The notes: generated by a model from the sequence alone, not told the origin. A stretch of DNA of 64,000 bases from Mycobacterium sp. 852002-10029_SCH5224772 (GCF_001667315.1 NZ_LZHT01000084.1:124001-188000); one strand, 5' to 3'; positions 50,231 to 59,175 are shown, counted from the stretch's first letter. Numbers and translations: made by a program.

Positions 50231-51051
50231 TGGACTTTCAGCGTAAAACCATGTTGGTGGACGGCCTTTCCACCGGCTACCTGGAAGCCGGCGAGGGCGA
50301 TCCAGTGGTGTTGCTGCACGGCGGTGAGTTCGGGGCCGGCGCCGAACTTGGTTGGGAACGCAATATTTCCGCGCTCGCCGCACGCTATCGGGTGCTGGCC
50401 CCCGATATGCTGGGGTACGGAAGTTCGGCCAAGGTGATCGACTTCGTCGACGGCCGCGGCATGCGGATCCGGCATGTCGCGCGGTTTTGCGAATTGCTCG
50501 GCATCGGGTCGGCGCACTTCGTCGGCAATTCGATGGGGGCCATCAACCTGCTCACCGACAGCACGTCGGACACGCCGCTGCTGCCGATCCGCAGCCTGGT
50601 GATCGTCTGCGGGGGCGGGGAGATCCAGCAGAATCAGCATTTCGAGGCGCTGCAGAACTATGACGCCACGTTGCCGGCCATGCGCCGCATCGTCGAAGCG
50701 CTGTTTTTCGACCCCGCCTATCCCGCCGACGACGACTACGTGCGGCGCCGCCACGCGTCGAGCACCGCGCCGGGGGCGTGGGAGGCTATCGCCGCGGCCA
50801 GGTTCCGTCGCCCGGGGGCCACACCGTCGGCCACCCCGTCGAGCGCGCGAGCCTACGAACGTATCGGCGTGCCAACGCTTGTCGTCGAGGGCGGGGGCGA
50901 CAAGCTCCTGCCCGGCGGCTGGGCGGCGCAGATCGCCAAGCAGATCGACGGCGCCCGGTCGGTGGTGGTCGACAACGCCGGCCACTGCCCTCAGATCGAG
51001 CAGTCGTCGGTCGTCAACCAGTCGCTGATGGATTTCTTGGGCACCCTCTGA
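50227..51051 (+). CDS. Alpha/beta hydrolase, meta-cleavage-hydrolase-like
   Basis: The 274-residue protein has HGGEFGAGAELGWERN near residue 30, nucleophile Ser in GNSMGAINL near 98, Asp in EGGGDKLLP and His in NAGHCPQIEQ. It is of the HsaD/BphD type but distant from the MhpC-like protein at 41898. It is the last gene of the operon; its ATG overlaps the cyclase stop as ATGA. Two such hydrolases in one operon suggest two carbon-carbon or ester cuts in the route. Confidence 0.83.
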   Translation: MMDFQRKTMLVDGLSTGYLEAGEGDPVVLLHGGEFGAGAELGWERNISALAARYRVLAPDMLGYGSSAKVIDFVDGRGMRIRHVARFCELLGIGSAHFVGNSMGAINLLTDSTSDTPLLPIRSLVIVCGGGEIQQNQHFEALQNYDATLPAMRRIVEALFFDPAYPADDDYVRRRHASSTAPGAWEAIAAARFRRPGATPSATPSSARAYERIGVPTLVVEGGGDKLLPGGWAAQIAKQIDGARSVVVDNAGHCPQIEQSSVVNQSLMDFLGTL

Positions 51052-51054
51052 TCG

Positions 51055-52659
51055 TCAGAAGACGTAGTCCAGCCGTGTCCCCATCCCGGCGACCTGGTGA
51101 TAGGTGTTGTGGCAGTGCATCAGCCACGTGCCGGGATTGTCGGCGACGAGGACTGCGGCGAGCTTCTGCCTGGGCAGCACGATGACGGTGTCCTTGCGGG
51201 CGCCCGGGCTTCCGTCGGCCTTGATCACCTGGAACGTGTGCCCGTGCAAATGGATTGGGTGATACATCGTCGTGGTGTTGTCGAAGGTGATGGTGGGCCG
51301 TTGACCCTGTTGCACGTGGAGTGGGCTCGTCCTGCCGTAAGGCTGCCCGTTGATCGTCCAGTTGTATTGCATCATATTGCCGCCCAGCACGACCGGGAGA
51401 TTGAGGGCGGGATCGGGGCGGCCGAGGTTGACCGGCGTCGTGGCAGTGAACATCGTGGCGGTGCCCACGCGCTTGGTGAGTTCGCCCGGCTGGAGCTGCG
51501 GGTCGGGTGCGCTGCCCGCGCCCGTGGACAGCAATGCCCGCGCCAGCGCGTTTTTGCCCTCCGCGACCGCGACCAGTGGGAAGACACCGTCGGCCGCGGT
51601 CACCGTGACGTCGTAGCGTTCGGCCATACCGATCAGCAGGGCGTCGACCTGAGCCGGCACCACGGGGTAGCCGTCGGTATGTGTCACCGTCATCGCATGG
51701 CCGGCCAGCGCGACCCGGAAGCTGGTGTCGGAGGCGGCGTTGATGAAGCGAATCCGTATCCGCTGACCGGGCTTCGCATTGAATGTCATGGGGGAAGCGG
51801 GAATTCGCCCGTTGATCAGGTAGTACGGATAGGCGATGTCTCCGGCGTCGCCACCGAGAAGGTCGCTGGTGCCGACATTACCCGGGGACGGCCCGGGAAT
51901 ACCGGCCGGTGGGCTCGTCGAGGACGTCGGGCCGGTCGTCGTCGTCTCGGTCGTGCTCGTTTCCGTCGTCGTCGTGCTCGTCTCGGATGTGGTCGGCATC
52001 GGTGACTTGTTCGGGTTGCTCAGTTCGCTGTAGAGCTGCTGAGGACTCTTTCCGACGCCGTCGGTCCAATCGTCAAGGACGACGATCCATTCCGCGTCGT
52101 AGTTGCCCTCGGTCGGGTCGTCGACAATGACCGGCAGGTAAAGCCCCAGGTCCTCGTCCAAGCCGGTGTGGGGATGCGCCCAGTACGTGCCCGAGTTGGG
52201 CACCGAGAAGCGGTACGTGAAGTCATGGCCGGCAGCGATGTTGGGCGTGGCGGGCTCGGCGCCGTCCATGCCGTTGCGCACGGCGATGCCGTGCCAATGC
52301 ACCGACGTCGGATGATCGAGCCGGTTTTTCACCGTCACCACGACTTCGTCACCGATGCTGGCGCGGATCACCGGACCGGGGATGGAGTTGCCGAAGGCCA
52401 GCGTGCGGACGACCGGCCCGCCCAGGTCGATCTGGACCTGCTGGACGGTCAGGTTGGCCGCGACGGTGCGGCCGCTGTGCGGTCGGGCGGCCTCGGCCGC
52501 GTCGATGGCGGCGGCGATCCGGGCACTGCCCGACGGCTCGGGTTTGGATTGGCTGCACGCAGTCAGCGCCAGTCCACCGGCGACGCCGGCCGCCATGAAA
52601 CCGCGCCTGGTGAGCCGAGTTCTGTCGAAGGGGACGCCGCTGGTGGGTTGCACGGGCAA
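51055..52659 (-). CDS. Tat-exported multicopper oxidase lipoprotein
   Basis: The 534-residue protein has a twin-arginine signal (LTRRGFMAAGVAGGLALTAC) with a Cys at a lipobox-like position, so it is probably anchored outside the membrane. All four copper-binding segments are present: HWHGIAVRNGMDG, WAHPHTG, HPIHLHGHTFQV and MHCHNTYHQVAGM. A low-complexity Thr/Ser/Glu linker lies near residue 225. It would oxidise metals or phenols and reduce O2 to water. TTG at 52659 has GAGGAG six bases upstream. It converges with the ring-cleavage operon four bases away. Copper tolerance is the most common role in mycobacteria. Confidence 0.92.
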   Translation of the reverse strand: MPVQPTSGVPFDRTRLTRRGFMAAGVAGGLALTACSQSKPEPSGSARIAAAIDAAEAARPHSGRTVAANLTVQQVQIDLGGPVVRTLAFGNSIPGPVIRASIGDEVVVTVKNRLDHPTSVHWHGIAVRNGMDGAEPATPNIAAGHDFTYRFSVPNSGTYWAHPHTGLDEDLGLYLPVIVDDPTEGNYDAEWIVVLDDWTDGVGKSPQQLYSELSNPNKSPMPTTSETSTTTTETSTTETTTTGPTSSTSPPAGIPGPSPGNVGTSDLLGGDAGDIAYPYYLINGRIPASPMTFNAKPGQRIRIRFINAASDTSFRVALAGHAMTVTHTDGYPVVPAQVDALLIGMAERYDVTVTAADGVFPLVAVAEGKNALARALLSTGAGSAPDPQLQPGELTKRVGTATMFTATTPVNLGRPDPALNLPVVLGGNMMQYNWTINGQPYGRTSPLHVQQGQRPTITFDNTTTMYHPIHLHGHTFQVIKADGSPGARKDTVIVLPRQKLAAVLVADNPGTWLMHCHNTYHQVAGMGTRLDYVF

Positions 52660-52748
52660 TGGGTGCTCCTCGTCGTTGCGCAACTACCCACCGTAGAGCG
52701 GACGTCGGCGAAATGTCCGCAACAACTCGACCTGGCTGCCGCGGCCGG

Positions 52749-53471
52749 TCAGACGGCGGCGCCGCCGCCGTCGACGTGCAGGGTCGAGCCGGTGACGAAG
52801 CTGGAGCGAGGGGAGCTCAGGAAGAGCACCGCTTCGGCGATCTCGGACGGGAAGGCGGTGCGGCCCAGCGGCAGGGCCCGCCCGAGCTCCTCGTTGACGT
52901 CACCCCATTCCGCCGCCACCCCCGGCGTGCGGGTGGGTCCCGGCGCGACGCTGTTCACCCGCACCCCGGCCGCTCCGAATTCGGCGGCCCAGGTGCGGGT
53001 GAGCGATTCCAACGCGGCCTTGGAGGCGCTGTAGCCGGACGCACCGGGAATTCCCTTGAAGGCGGCCATGGTGGTGATGTTGACGATGCTGCCGCGGCCC
53101 CGCTTGAGCATTCCCGGGACCAGGCCGGCAACCAGGAAGTACGCACCGCGCACGTTGGTGTCGAACATCGTCTCGAACGATGACATCGCCTGCTCCACCG
53201 TCAACGCCGACGGAAAGCTGCCAGCGTTGTTGACGATGATATCGACCTCACCGCACTGTTGCACAAGCGAATTCACCGAATCGATATCCGCCATGTCGGT
53301 CTGAATGAACCGCGCCTTCGGGCCGATGACCTCCACCGCGTGCGCGCCCCTGACCGGATCGCGGCCCGAGACGATGACGGTGGCGCCTTCGCTGGCGAAC
53401 AGCCGAGCGGATTCCAGGCCAATGCCCGCCGTCCCGCCGGTGATCACCGCGGTGTAGTCCATCAGCTCCAT
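52749..53471 (-). CDS. SDR oxidoreductase
   Basis: The 240-residue protein has VITGGTAGIGLESARLF near residue 9, NNAGSF near 80, catalytic Ser and Tyr-x3-Lys in GYSASKAAL, and the usual C-terminal SSFVTGSTLHVDGG. It is a classical short-chain dehydrogenase. GGAGG lies upstream of the ATG. It may be in one transcript with the NmrA-like gene upstream, 20 bases away. The substrate is unknown. Confidence 0.87.
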   Translation of the reverse strand: MELMDYTAVITGGTAGIGLESARLFASEGATVIVSGRDPVRGAHAVEVIGPKARFIQTDMADIDSVNSLVQQCGEVDIIVNNAGSFPSALTVEQAMSSFETMFDTNVRGAYFLVAGLVPGMLKRGRGSIVNITTMAAFKGIPGASGYSASKAALESLTRTWAAEFGAAGVRVNSVAPGPTRTPGVAAEWGDVNEELGRALPLGRTAFPSEIAEAVLFLSSPRSSFVTGSTLHVDGGGAAV

Positions 53472-53491
53472 CGGACCGCCTCCTCCGGCTG

Positions 53492-54259
53492 TTATTTGGC
53501 GTTGCTGGGCAGCTGCGAAGCCAGCCAGTCGCCGAACCGGGTGGGGTAAAGGGTCACTTCTTCGCCCTCGATGGGAACGATCATGCGCTCGTCGAGCACC
53601 GCTCCGTAATACTGCGCATCCGGGTCGGTCACCACGCGGCGGGCATCTCCGGTCGCGGCGAACCGGGTCCGGATGAAGTCGTCCATGCCCTGCTTTTCGG
53701 GTCCGGCGATGTTGATCACCCCGTTGACCGGCTCACCGACCGCGGCGCGGGCGACGGCCGTGGCCACATCCGCGGCGGCGATCGGCTGGAAGCCACCGTG
53801 CGGCGCGCGGACCGTGTCGCCGTCGGTCATCGAATCGGCAATGCCCTCAACGAATTCGAAGAACTGGGTCGCCCGCACGATCGTGTAGGGGGCGCCGGAT
53901 TCCACGATCACCTTTTCCTGAGCGACCTTGGCCCGCATGTAGCCGCTTGCGGCCGCGCGGTCGGCTCCCACGATCGAGAGCGCGACGTGATGCTGCACGC
54001 CGGCGGCCCGCTCCGCCTCGAGAAGGTTGCGGGTAGAGGTGGTGAAGAAGTTCAGCACATCGTCATCGGCCCAAGACGGCGAGTTGGAGACGTCCACCAC
54101 CGCCTGGACACCCGCGACGGCCTCCGCAACACCCTCACCGGTCACGGTGTTGACGCCCGTGCGCGGTGACGCCGGGACCGCTTCGTGTCCCTGCTCGGTG
54201 AGCATGGCGACAACCTGTGATCCGATCAGCCCGCTGCCACCGATTACCAAAACCTTCAT
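53492..54259 (-). CDS. NmrA-like NAD(P)-binding protein
   Basis: The 255-residue protein is an atypical or extended SDR with KVLVIGGSGLIGSQVVAML at the N-terminus, VVDVSNSPSW near residue 75 and no Tyr-x3-Lys pair. NmrA-like proteins act as NAD(P)-sensing partners or quinone and thiol reductases. ATG at 54259 was preferred to 54274 because it puts the glycine-rich motif at the normal place. It precedes the SDR gene on the minus strand. The function is unknown. Confidence 0.8.
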   Translation of the reverse strand: MKVLVIGGSGLIGSQVVAMLTEQGHEAVPASPRTGVNTVTGEGVAEAVAGVQAVVDVSNSPSWADDDVLNFFTTSTRNLLEAERAAGVQHHVALSIVGADRAAASGYMRAKVAQEKVIVESGAPYTIVRATQFFEFVEGIADSMTDGDTVRAPHGGFQPIAAADVATAVARAAVGEPVNGVINIAGPEKQGMDDFIRTRFAATGDARRVVTDPDAQYYGAVLDERMIVPIEGEEVTLYPTRFGDWLASQLPSNAK

Positions 54260-54355
54260 GATCACGCCTCTCAAGCTTCCCGATGAACTGGCCTCCTCAG
54301 CATGGCCCGCGCACCGGGCCGTGGGAACCCTGGAAAGTCCGTAGTCTTGCCGAAC

Positions 54356-57175
54356 TCAGGGGGCCAATTCTTTGGCCAGACCCCGCAGTTGTCGGCGCGA
54401 GGTGATGCCGAGCTTGGCGAACACCTTCCGCAGGTGCCATTCGACGGTGTGGCTGCTGATGAACAACTGCGCGGCGATCTCGGGGTTGGTCAGGCCTTCA
54501 CCGGCCAGCCGGGCGATCTGGGCCTCCTGCGCCGTCAGCTCACCGCCTGATGCCTTTCCCCTTTTCGCGGACCGCTTGTTCACTTTCTCGCCCGTGGTCA
54601 GCAGCTCGCGGCGGGCCCGCTCGGCGAACGCGTCGGCTCCCATCCCGGTGAACATCTCGTGGGCGGTGCCCAACTGGGCGCGCGCGTCGATCCGGCGATT
54701 ACACCGGCGCAACCACTCCCCGTAGGACAGGTGCGCGCGGGCAAGCTGGACGACGATGCGCGTCCGCGCAAGCTTGTCGATCGCTTCGCGGTGGCAGGCC
54801 TCGGCGTCGCGGTCGGAGGCCAGCAACGCTTTGGATCGAAGGAAAACGCCGTTCGCCCAATCGGTTTGGGCGCCGAGCGCCCGGACTTCCAATTGGCGCA
54901 GGGCGTCGTGGGCCGCGTCCGGGTGGCCGCTTCTCGCGGCGGCTTCGATGAGTTCGGCCAGGCACCAGCCGAACAGGCCCAGGTCTTCGTATTCGCAGGC
55001 CGTGCGCGCCGACGCGAACGCGTCGGCGTAGCGGCACAGGCCGTTGTAGAGGACGGCGCTGGAATACCCGGTCAATCCGACGATGCGGCCTTCCCCCCTT
55101 GCCATCCCGTCCGCGGCGGCCCGCTCGATCAGGGTGGTCGCGACGTCCTCGTTGCCGCGCCAGGCGGCCAACAGCACCGAGTGGTATTTGACGGGGACAT
55201 CACCGGTGGCGGCCGAGATGGCCGTGGCCTCCTCGATGAGTTGGGACGCCGTTGCGAATTCGCCCGCCTGCACGTGCACTCCGGCGCGGTGGACGAGGGC
55301 GTGGGGCAACACGGCGAGTGCGCCCGCATCGCGCGCGAGCCGCACGGCATGGGTGGCCAGTTGGTGCCATACCTGGTCGTCCCACAGTTCGTGGACGGCG
55401 GATTCCTGCACGATGGGGAAGGCTTGCCAGAACCACTGCAGGACGTCGCCGCCGCGCTCGGCCTCGGTGTTGATGAGGGTCAGCGCGTCGCGCAGCGCCG
55501 CCAGGCTCGGGGCCTGCCCGGCCGTCGCCCGTAGCGCGATGCCGTCCAACAACAGATCGACCGGCCGCGCGGGCTCCGGCCCAGCCGGCGCGGCGCGGGC
55601 CGCCTCGGCGGCCAGGTGAATGCCGCCGTGCGGGCACAGCCGGCCGCCGAACATCGCTGCCCCCAACGCTTCTAGGTACGTCTCCCGGGAGTGCGCGTCG
55701 TCAAGTGTTTCGAGCCGGCGGGCGGCATCGAGCAGGCCGATGGAGGCATCGGAGACCGTGGGTGCGTCGGCAGCACCGCTGCGGCTTCGGGCGAAGACGA
55801 TCTGTGCGCGCAGCCGGGCGGCCCGCGCCTGCTGCAGCGCATCCAGTGATGCGGCTTCGGCGATGGTGAGCAACTCGTCCGCCGCGTCGAAGGCGGCCAC
55901 GTCGCGTTTGGCCTGAGCGGCCGCGAGCGCCCGTGTTCCGCGGCGGGCCGGGTCGGCGGTTAATTGGGTGGCGCGTTCCAAGAAGGCGGCCGCGGCCGCG
56001 ACGCCGCCCCGGGCCTGGGCGCGGTCGGCGGAGCGCTCGAGCGCGGCGGCAACGGATTCGTCCGGGCCGTGCGCCGCGATGGCCAGGTGCCACGCGCGGC
56101 GGTCCGGGTCACTTCGTCTGTCGGTCGCCTTGGCCAGCGCCCGATGGATGCGCCGACGCTCGATCAGGTTCGCGGTGCGGTATGCGGCCGAGCGCACCAA
56201 GGGATGACGGAATCGCACCCGGGTCCCCACGTCGATCAAACCGGCCGCTTCCGCGCCGGCCGCCGCATCCGGCGGAAGCCCCAAATGCTCAGCGGCGCGC
56301 AGCAATAACGCGGCGTCACCCACCGGCTCCGCGGCGGCGGTGGTCAACAGCTGCTGCGTGTGGTCGGGAAGCGAGCGGATCCGCCGCACGAATGTCTGCT
56401 CGATCTGTCCCGCCAGCGGCTGCACGTCCGGGCGCTGGAAGCCACCCGCCAGCTCCGCGGCGCTCAGGCCCCGGGGCAGCTCCAGCAGAGCCAACGGATT
56501 GCCCCGCGTTTCCGCCACAATGCGATCGCGCACCTGGTCGTCGAGCCGGCCGAGGATGACCGAATCCAGCAACGCGCGCGCGTCGCCCGGATTGAGCCCG
56601 CCGACCGTCAAGTCGGGCAGTCCGCTCAGCTCATCGGCGTCGAACGCCACGGCGCCGTCGCGCATGGCGAAAACCACCGCGACGGGCTCGGCGATCAGGC
56701 GGCGGGCAACAAAGGCCAACGTCTGGGCCGAGATTCGATCGATCCACTGCGCGTCATCGACGAGAAAGATCAAGGGCCGGCCCTCGGTCGCCGCGCCGAT
56801 CAGGCTGAGCACCGCCAACCCGACCAGGAAGCGCTCCGGTGCGGGCCCGGCGCTGCGCCCAAAGGCGATCTCCAGGGCGTCCCGCTGCGGGGCGGGTATG
56901 CGGTCGATGCAGTCCAGCAGTGGCACGCAGAGTTGCTGCAAGGCGGCGAACGGGAGTTCCATCTCGGACTCCACTCCCGCCACCCTCGCCACGCGGAATC
57001 CCGAGGCGCGCTCGGAAACGAAGTCCAGCAACGCCGTCTTGCCGATGCCCGCCTCACCGCGCAACACCAGGACCTGGCTCTTGCCCGCACGGGCGTCTGA
57101 TGCCAGACGATCGAGTGCCGCGCATTCCGCGGCCCGACCGCGCAAAGGTAGCGCCTGTTGAATTTGCACCCGCAC
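54356..57175 (-). CDS. Large LuxR-family ATP-binding (LAL-type) regulator
   Basis: The 939-residue protein has an N-terminal ATPase with Walker A LRGEAGIGKTALLDF near residue 42 and Walker B IFLVDDAQWID near 138. A long helical TPR-like middle follows, then a C-terminal LuxR helix-turn-helix (ELTAQEAQIARLAGEGLTNPEIAAQLFISSHTVEWHLRKVFAKLGI, near 870-925). Such proteins sense a ligand through the helical part and activate transcription. It starts with GTG and diverges from the SDR gene at 57306. Its target may be that SDR operon or the downstream NmrA-like and SDR genes. Confidence 0.88.
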   Translation of the reverse strand: MRVQIQQALPLRGRAAECAALDRLASDARAGKSQVLVLRGEAGIGKTALLDFVSERASGFRVARVAGVESEMELPFAALQQLCVPLLDCIDRIPAPQRDALEIAFGRSAGPAPERFLVGLAVLSLIGAATEGRPLIFLVDDAQWIDRISAQTLAFVARRLIAEPVAVVFAMRDGAVAFDADELSGLPDLTVGGLNPGDARALLDSVILGRLDDQVRDRIVAETRGNPLALLELPRGLSAAELAGGFQRPDVQPLAGQIEQTFVRRIRSLPDHTQQLLTTAAAEPVGDAALLLRAAEHLGLPPDAAAGAEAAGLIDVGTRVRFRHPLVRSAAYRTANLIERRRIHRALAKATDRRSDPDRRAWHLAIAAHGPDESVAAALERSADRAQARGGVAAAAAFLERATQLTADPARRGTRALAAAQAKRDVAAFDAADELLTIAEAASLDALQQARAARLRAQIVFARSRSGAADAPTVSDASIGLLDAARRLETLDDAHSRETYLEALGAAMFGGRLCPHGGIHLAAEAARAAPAGPEPARPVDLLLDGIALRATAGQAPSLAALRDALTLINTEAERGGDVLQWFWQAFPIVQESAVHELWDDQVWHQLATHAVRLARDAGALAVLPHALVHRAGVHVQAGEFATASQLIEEATAISAATGDVPVKYHSVLLAAWRGNEDVATTLIERAAADGMARGEGRIVGLTGYSSAVLYNGLCRYADAFASARTACEYEDLGLFGWCLAELIEAAARSGHPDAAHDALRQLEVRALGAQTDWANGVFLRSKALLASDRDAEACHREAIDKLARTRIVVQLARAHLSYGEWLRRCNRRIDARAQLGTAHEMFTGMGADAFAERARRELLTTGEKVNKRSAKRGKASGGELTAQEAQIARLAGEGLTNPEIAAQLFISSHTVEWHLRKVFAKLGITSRRQLRGLAKELAP

Positions 57176-57256
57176 CGCCGCATCTGAAGGATTTGCTGTC
57201 CGACCATACCGACGGCGCGCGTTGCTGGGGCAATGAGCACCGGGTCCTGCATCGTC

Positions 57257-57278
57257 TTAAATCAACTGCTTGACTTAA
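57257..57278. promoter_or_regulatory. TetR operator, copy 1
   Basis: This is a 22-bp dyad, TTAA-A-TCAA-N4-TTGA-C-TTAA. The identical arms recur at 58243-58264 in front of the TetR gene. It lies 28 bases upstream of the SDR GTG. Confidence 0.85.
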
Positions 57279-57305
57279 GGCTCGCGGCCCCGATTAACTC
57301 GTCAG

Positions 57306-58133
57306 GTGGTTAACGAACTTGATGGCAAAGTCGCCATCGTCACCGGCGGCGCCTCCGGCATCGGCCGCGGCCTCGTGGAGCGGTTTGTGGCGGAGGGCGC
57401 GCGGGTCGTCATCGCCGACGTCGAAATCGACCGCGGCGAGGCGCTGGCGACATCGCTGGGCGCCCACGCCCTCTTCCGGCAGACGGACGTCGCCGACCCC
57501 GAGCAGGTGGGTGCGCTGGTTGCCGGTGCCGTCGACAAGTTCGGCGGCCTGCACGTGATGGTGAACAACGCCGGGATCTCGAGCCCCCTGCGAAAGTTGC
57601 TCGACGACGACCTCGCCGACTTCCACCGGGTGATGGGGGTCAACGTACTGGGCGTGATGGCGGGCACCCGAGATGCCGCCCGGCACATGGCCGAACATGG
57701 CGGTGGGTCGATCATCAACATCACCTCGATCGGCGGGATCCAGGCCGGTGGGGGCGTGATGATCTATCGCGCGTCCAAGGCGGCCGTCATCCAGTTCACC
57801 AAGGCCGCGGCAATCGAGTTGGCGTACCACGAGATTCGGGTCAATGCCATCGCGCCGGGCAGCATACCCACACCGATTCTGGGGAAGTCGGCCGCAGGCA
57901 TGGAGCCGGAGCAGCTCAAGCAGTTCGAGGCGCGGATCCGCCAGGGGATGCGCGACGACCGACCGCTGAAGCGCGAGGGTACCCCCGACGACGTCGCCGA
58001 GGCGGCGCTGTATTTCGCCACCGACCGGTCGCGCTACGTCACTGGGACCGTGCTCCCTGTGGACGGTGGGACCGTGGCGGGCAAGGTGATTCGGCCCAAG
58101 CGGCAGGGCGAGAGCGCCGGCGCCGGGTCGTGA
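57306..58133 (+). CDS. SDR oxidoreductase under TetR control
   Basis: The 275-residue protein has VTGGASGIGRGLVERF near residue 13, NNAGIS near 86, catalytic Ser in NITSIGGI and Tyr-x3-Lys in IYRASKAAVI. The C-terminus is extended and basic (KVIRPKRQGESAGAGS). It likely oxidises an alcohol made by the P450 encoded at 59195, since the same dyad controls both promoters. GTG at 57306 gives the usual N-terminus. Confidence 0.87.
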   Translation: MVNELDGKVAIVTGGASGIGRGLVERFVAEGARVVIADVEIDRGEALATSLGAHALFRQTDVADPEQVGALVAGAVDKFGGLHVMVNNAGISSPLRKLLDDDLADFHRVMGVNVLGVMAGTRDAARHMAEHGGGSIINITSIGGIQAGGGVMIYRASKAAVIQFTKAAAIELAYHEIRVNAIAPGSIPTPILGKSAAGMEPEQLKQFEARIRQGMRDDRPLKREGTPDDVAEAALYFATDRSRYVTGTVLPVDGGTVAGKVIRPKRQGESAGAGS

Positions 58134-58140
58134 CGATGCG

Positions 58141-58200
58141 GTCACGTTCGGTCGCGAGCGTGACGCTGTTGTCATGTTCGGTCGCGGACGTGACGGTGTG
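58141..58200. repeat. Tandem 30-bp hairpin repeats
   Basis: Two copies of a 30-base unit (58141-58170 and 58171-58200) differ at about five positions. Each contains an inverted repeat such as GTCACG-N12-CGTGAC. The block follows the SDR stop and precedes the TetR operator. It may end transcription from the SDR gene. Confidence 0.7.
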
Positions 58201-58242
58201 TTCGGCGCCCGCGTCCAAGGGCGACATCCAGGGCCAACAAAT

Positions 58243-58264
58243 TTAAATCAATCGCTTGACTTAA
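58243..58264. promoter_or_regulatory. TetR operator, copy 2
   Basis: This has the same TTAA-A-TCAA-N4-TTGA-C-TTAA dyad as 57257-57278, with only the 4-base centre different. It lies 27 bases upstream of the TetR ATG, nearly the same spacing as copy 1 to its gene. Confidence 0.85.
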
Positions 58265-58290
58265 AGCCTCGCGCGCGGTTGACTAGCGCA

Positions 58291-58968
58291 ATGACCACCG
58301 TTGGCCGGACCGTGCGCACTGAGCGGGCCAGCTCCACCCAAGAGGCGATCTTGGTGGCCGCCGAGCGACTGTACGCCGAGCACGGCATGTTCGCGGTGTC
58401 CAACCGGCAAGTCAGCGAGGCCGCCGGCCAGGGCAACAACGCCGCGGTCGGTTACCACTTCGGTACCAAGGCCGACCTGGTGCGCGCGATCGAGCACAAG
58501 CACCGTGGGCCCGTCGAGCAACTCCGCGACCAGATGGTGGAGGAGTTGCTGGCATCGGGCGCCGCCGATGGACGGGACGCCGAGCTGCGCAACTGGGTGG
58601 CGTGTTTGGTGCGGCCGCTCACCGATCACCTCGAGGAGCTCGGAAATCCCACGTGGTACGCGCGGTTCGCGGCGCAGGCGATGACCGACCCCGCCTACTA
58701 CAACATCATCGTCAAGGGCGCGCTGAGCTCCCCGTCGCTGGTTCAGGTCGTCGAGGGCATCAACCGCTGTCTGCCCGAGTTGCCGGCCGAAGTCCATTTC
58801 GAACGCAACATCATGGCTCGAAACCTGTTGATGCACACCTGCGCCGACCGTGAACGCGCGCTGGTCGCGGGTGCGTTGACGTCCCATCGTTCATGGCGCG
58901 CTGCGGCGGCCGGCCTCATCGACGCGATCGTGGGCCTGTGGCTGGCGCCCGTGACGGAGCACGAGTGA
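58291..58968 (+). CDS. TetR-family regulator of the terminal operon
   Basis: The 225-residue protein has a TetR helix-turn-helix at about residues 15-62 (AILVAAERLYAEHGMFAVSNRQVSEAAGQ, then AAVGYHFGTKADLVRAIE) and a helical ligand domain. It is the first gene of an operon with ferredoxin (12-base gap), P450, amidohydrolase and two M24 proteins. Two identical 22-bp dyads, in front of this gene and of the SDR at 57306, are its likely operators. Autoregulation is therefore probable. Confidence 0.88.
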   Translation: MTTVGRTVRTERASSTQEAILVAAERLYAEHGMFAVSNRQVSEAAGQGNNAAVGYHFGTKADLVRAIEHKHRGPVEQLRDQMVEELLASGAADGRDAELRNWVACLVRPLTDHLEELGNPTWYARFAAQAMTDPAYYNIIVKGALSSPSLVQVVEGINRCLPELPAEVHFERNIMARNLLMHTCADRERALVAGALTSHRSWRAAAAGLIDAIVGLWLAPVTEHE

Positions 58969-58980
58969 GGGGGCCAGAAG

Positions 58981-59175
58981 ATGAAAGTGACTGTCGACCA
59001 AGACGCTTGCGCCTCTTCGGGGAACTGCGTCATGAATGCGCCCGAAGTGTTCGATCAGCGCGACGACGACGGCGTGGTCGTCTTACTCAATCCCAGTCCT
59101 ACCGCTGACCAGGCCGAGGGCGCGCGGCGGGCGGCGGCGGCCTGCCCCGCACTGGCCATCCACGTTGAAGAATGA
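58981..59175 (+). CDS. 3Fe-4S ferredoxin for P450
   Basis: The 64-residue protein has C-A-S-S-G-N-C and a later AAACPALAI cysteine, with Ser in the position of the missing fourth cluster ligand. A 3Fe-4S cluster is therefore expected. It lies directly upstream of the P450 gene and should donate its electrons. Compared with the ferredoxin at 10323 it has Ser instead of His at the variable position. No ferredoxin reductase is nearby. Confidence 0.9.
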   Translation: MKVTVDQDACASSGNCVMNAPEVFDQRDDDGVVVLLNPSPTADQAEGARRAAAACPALAIHVEE

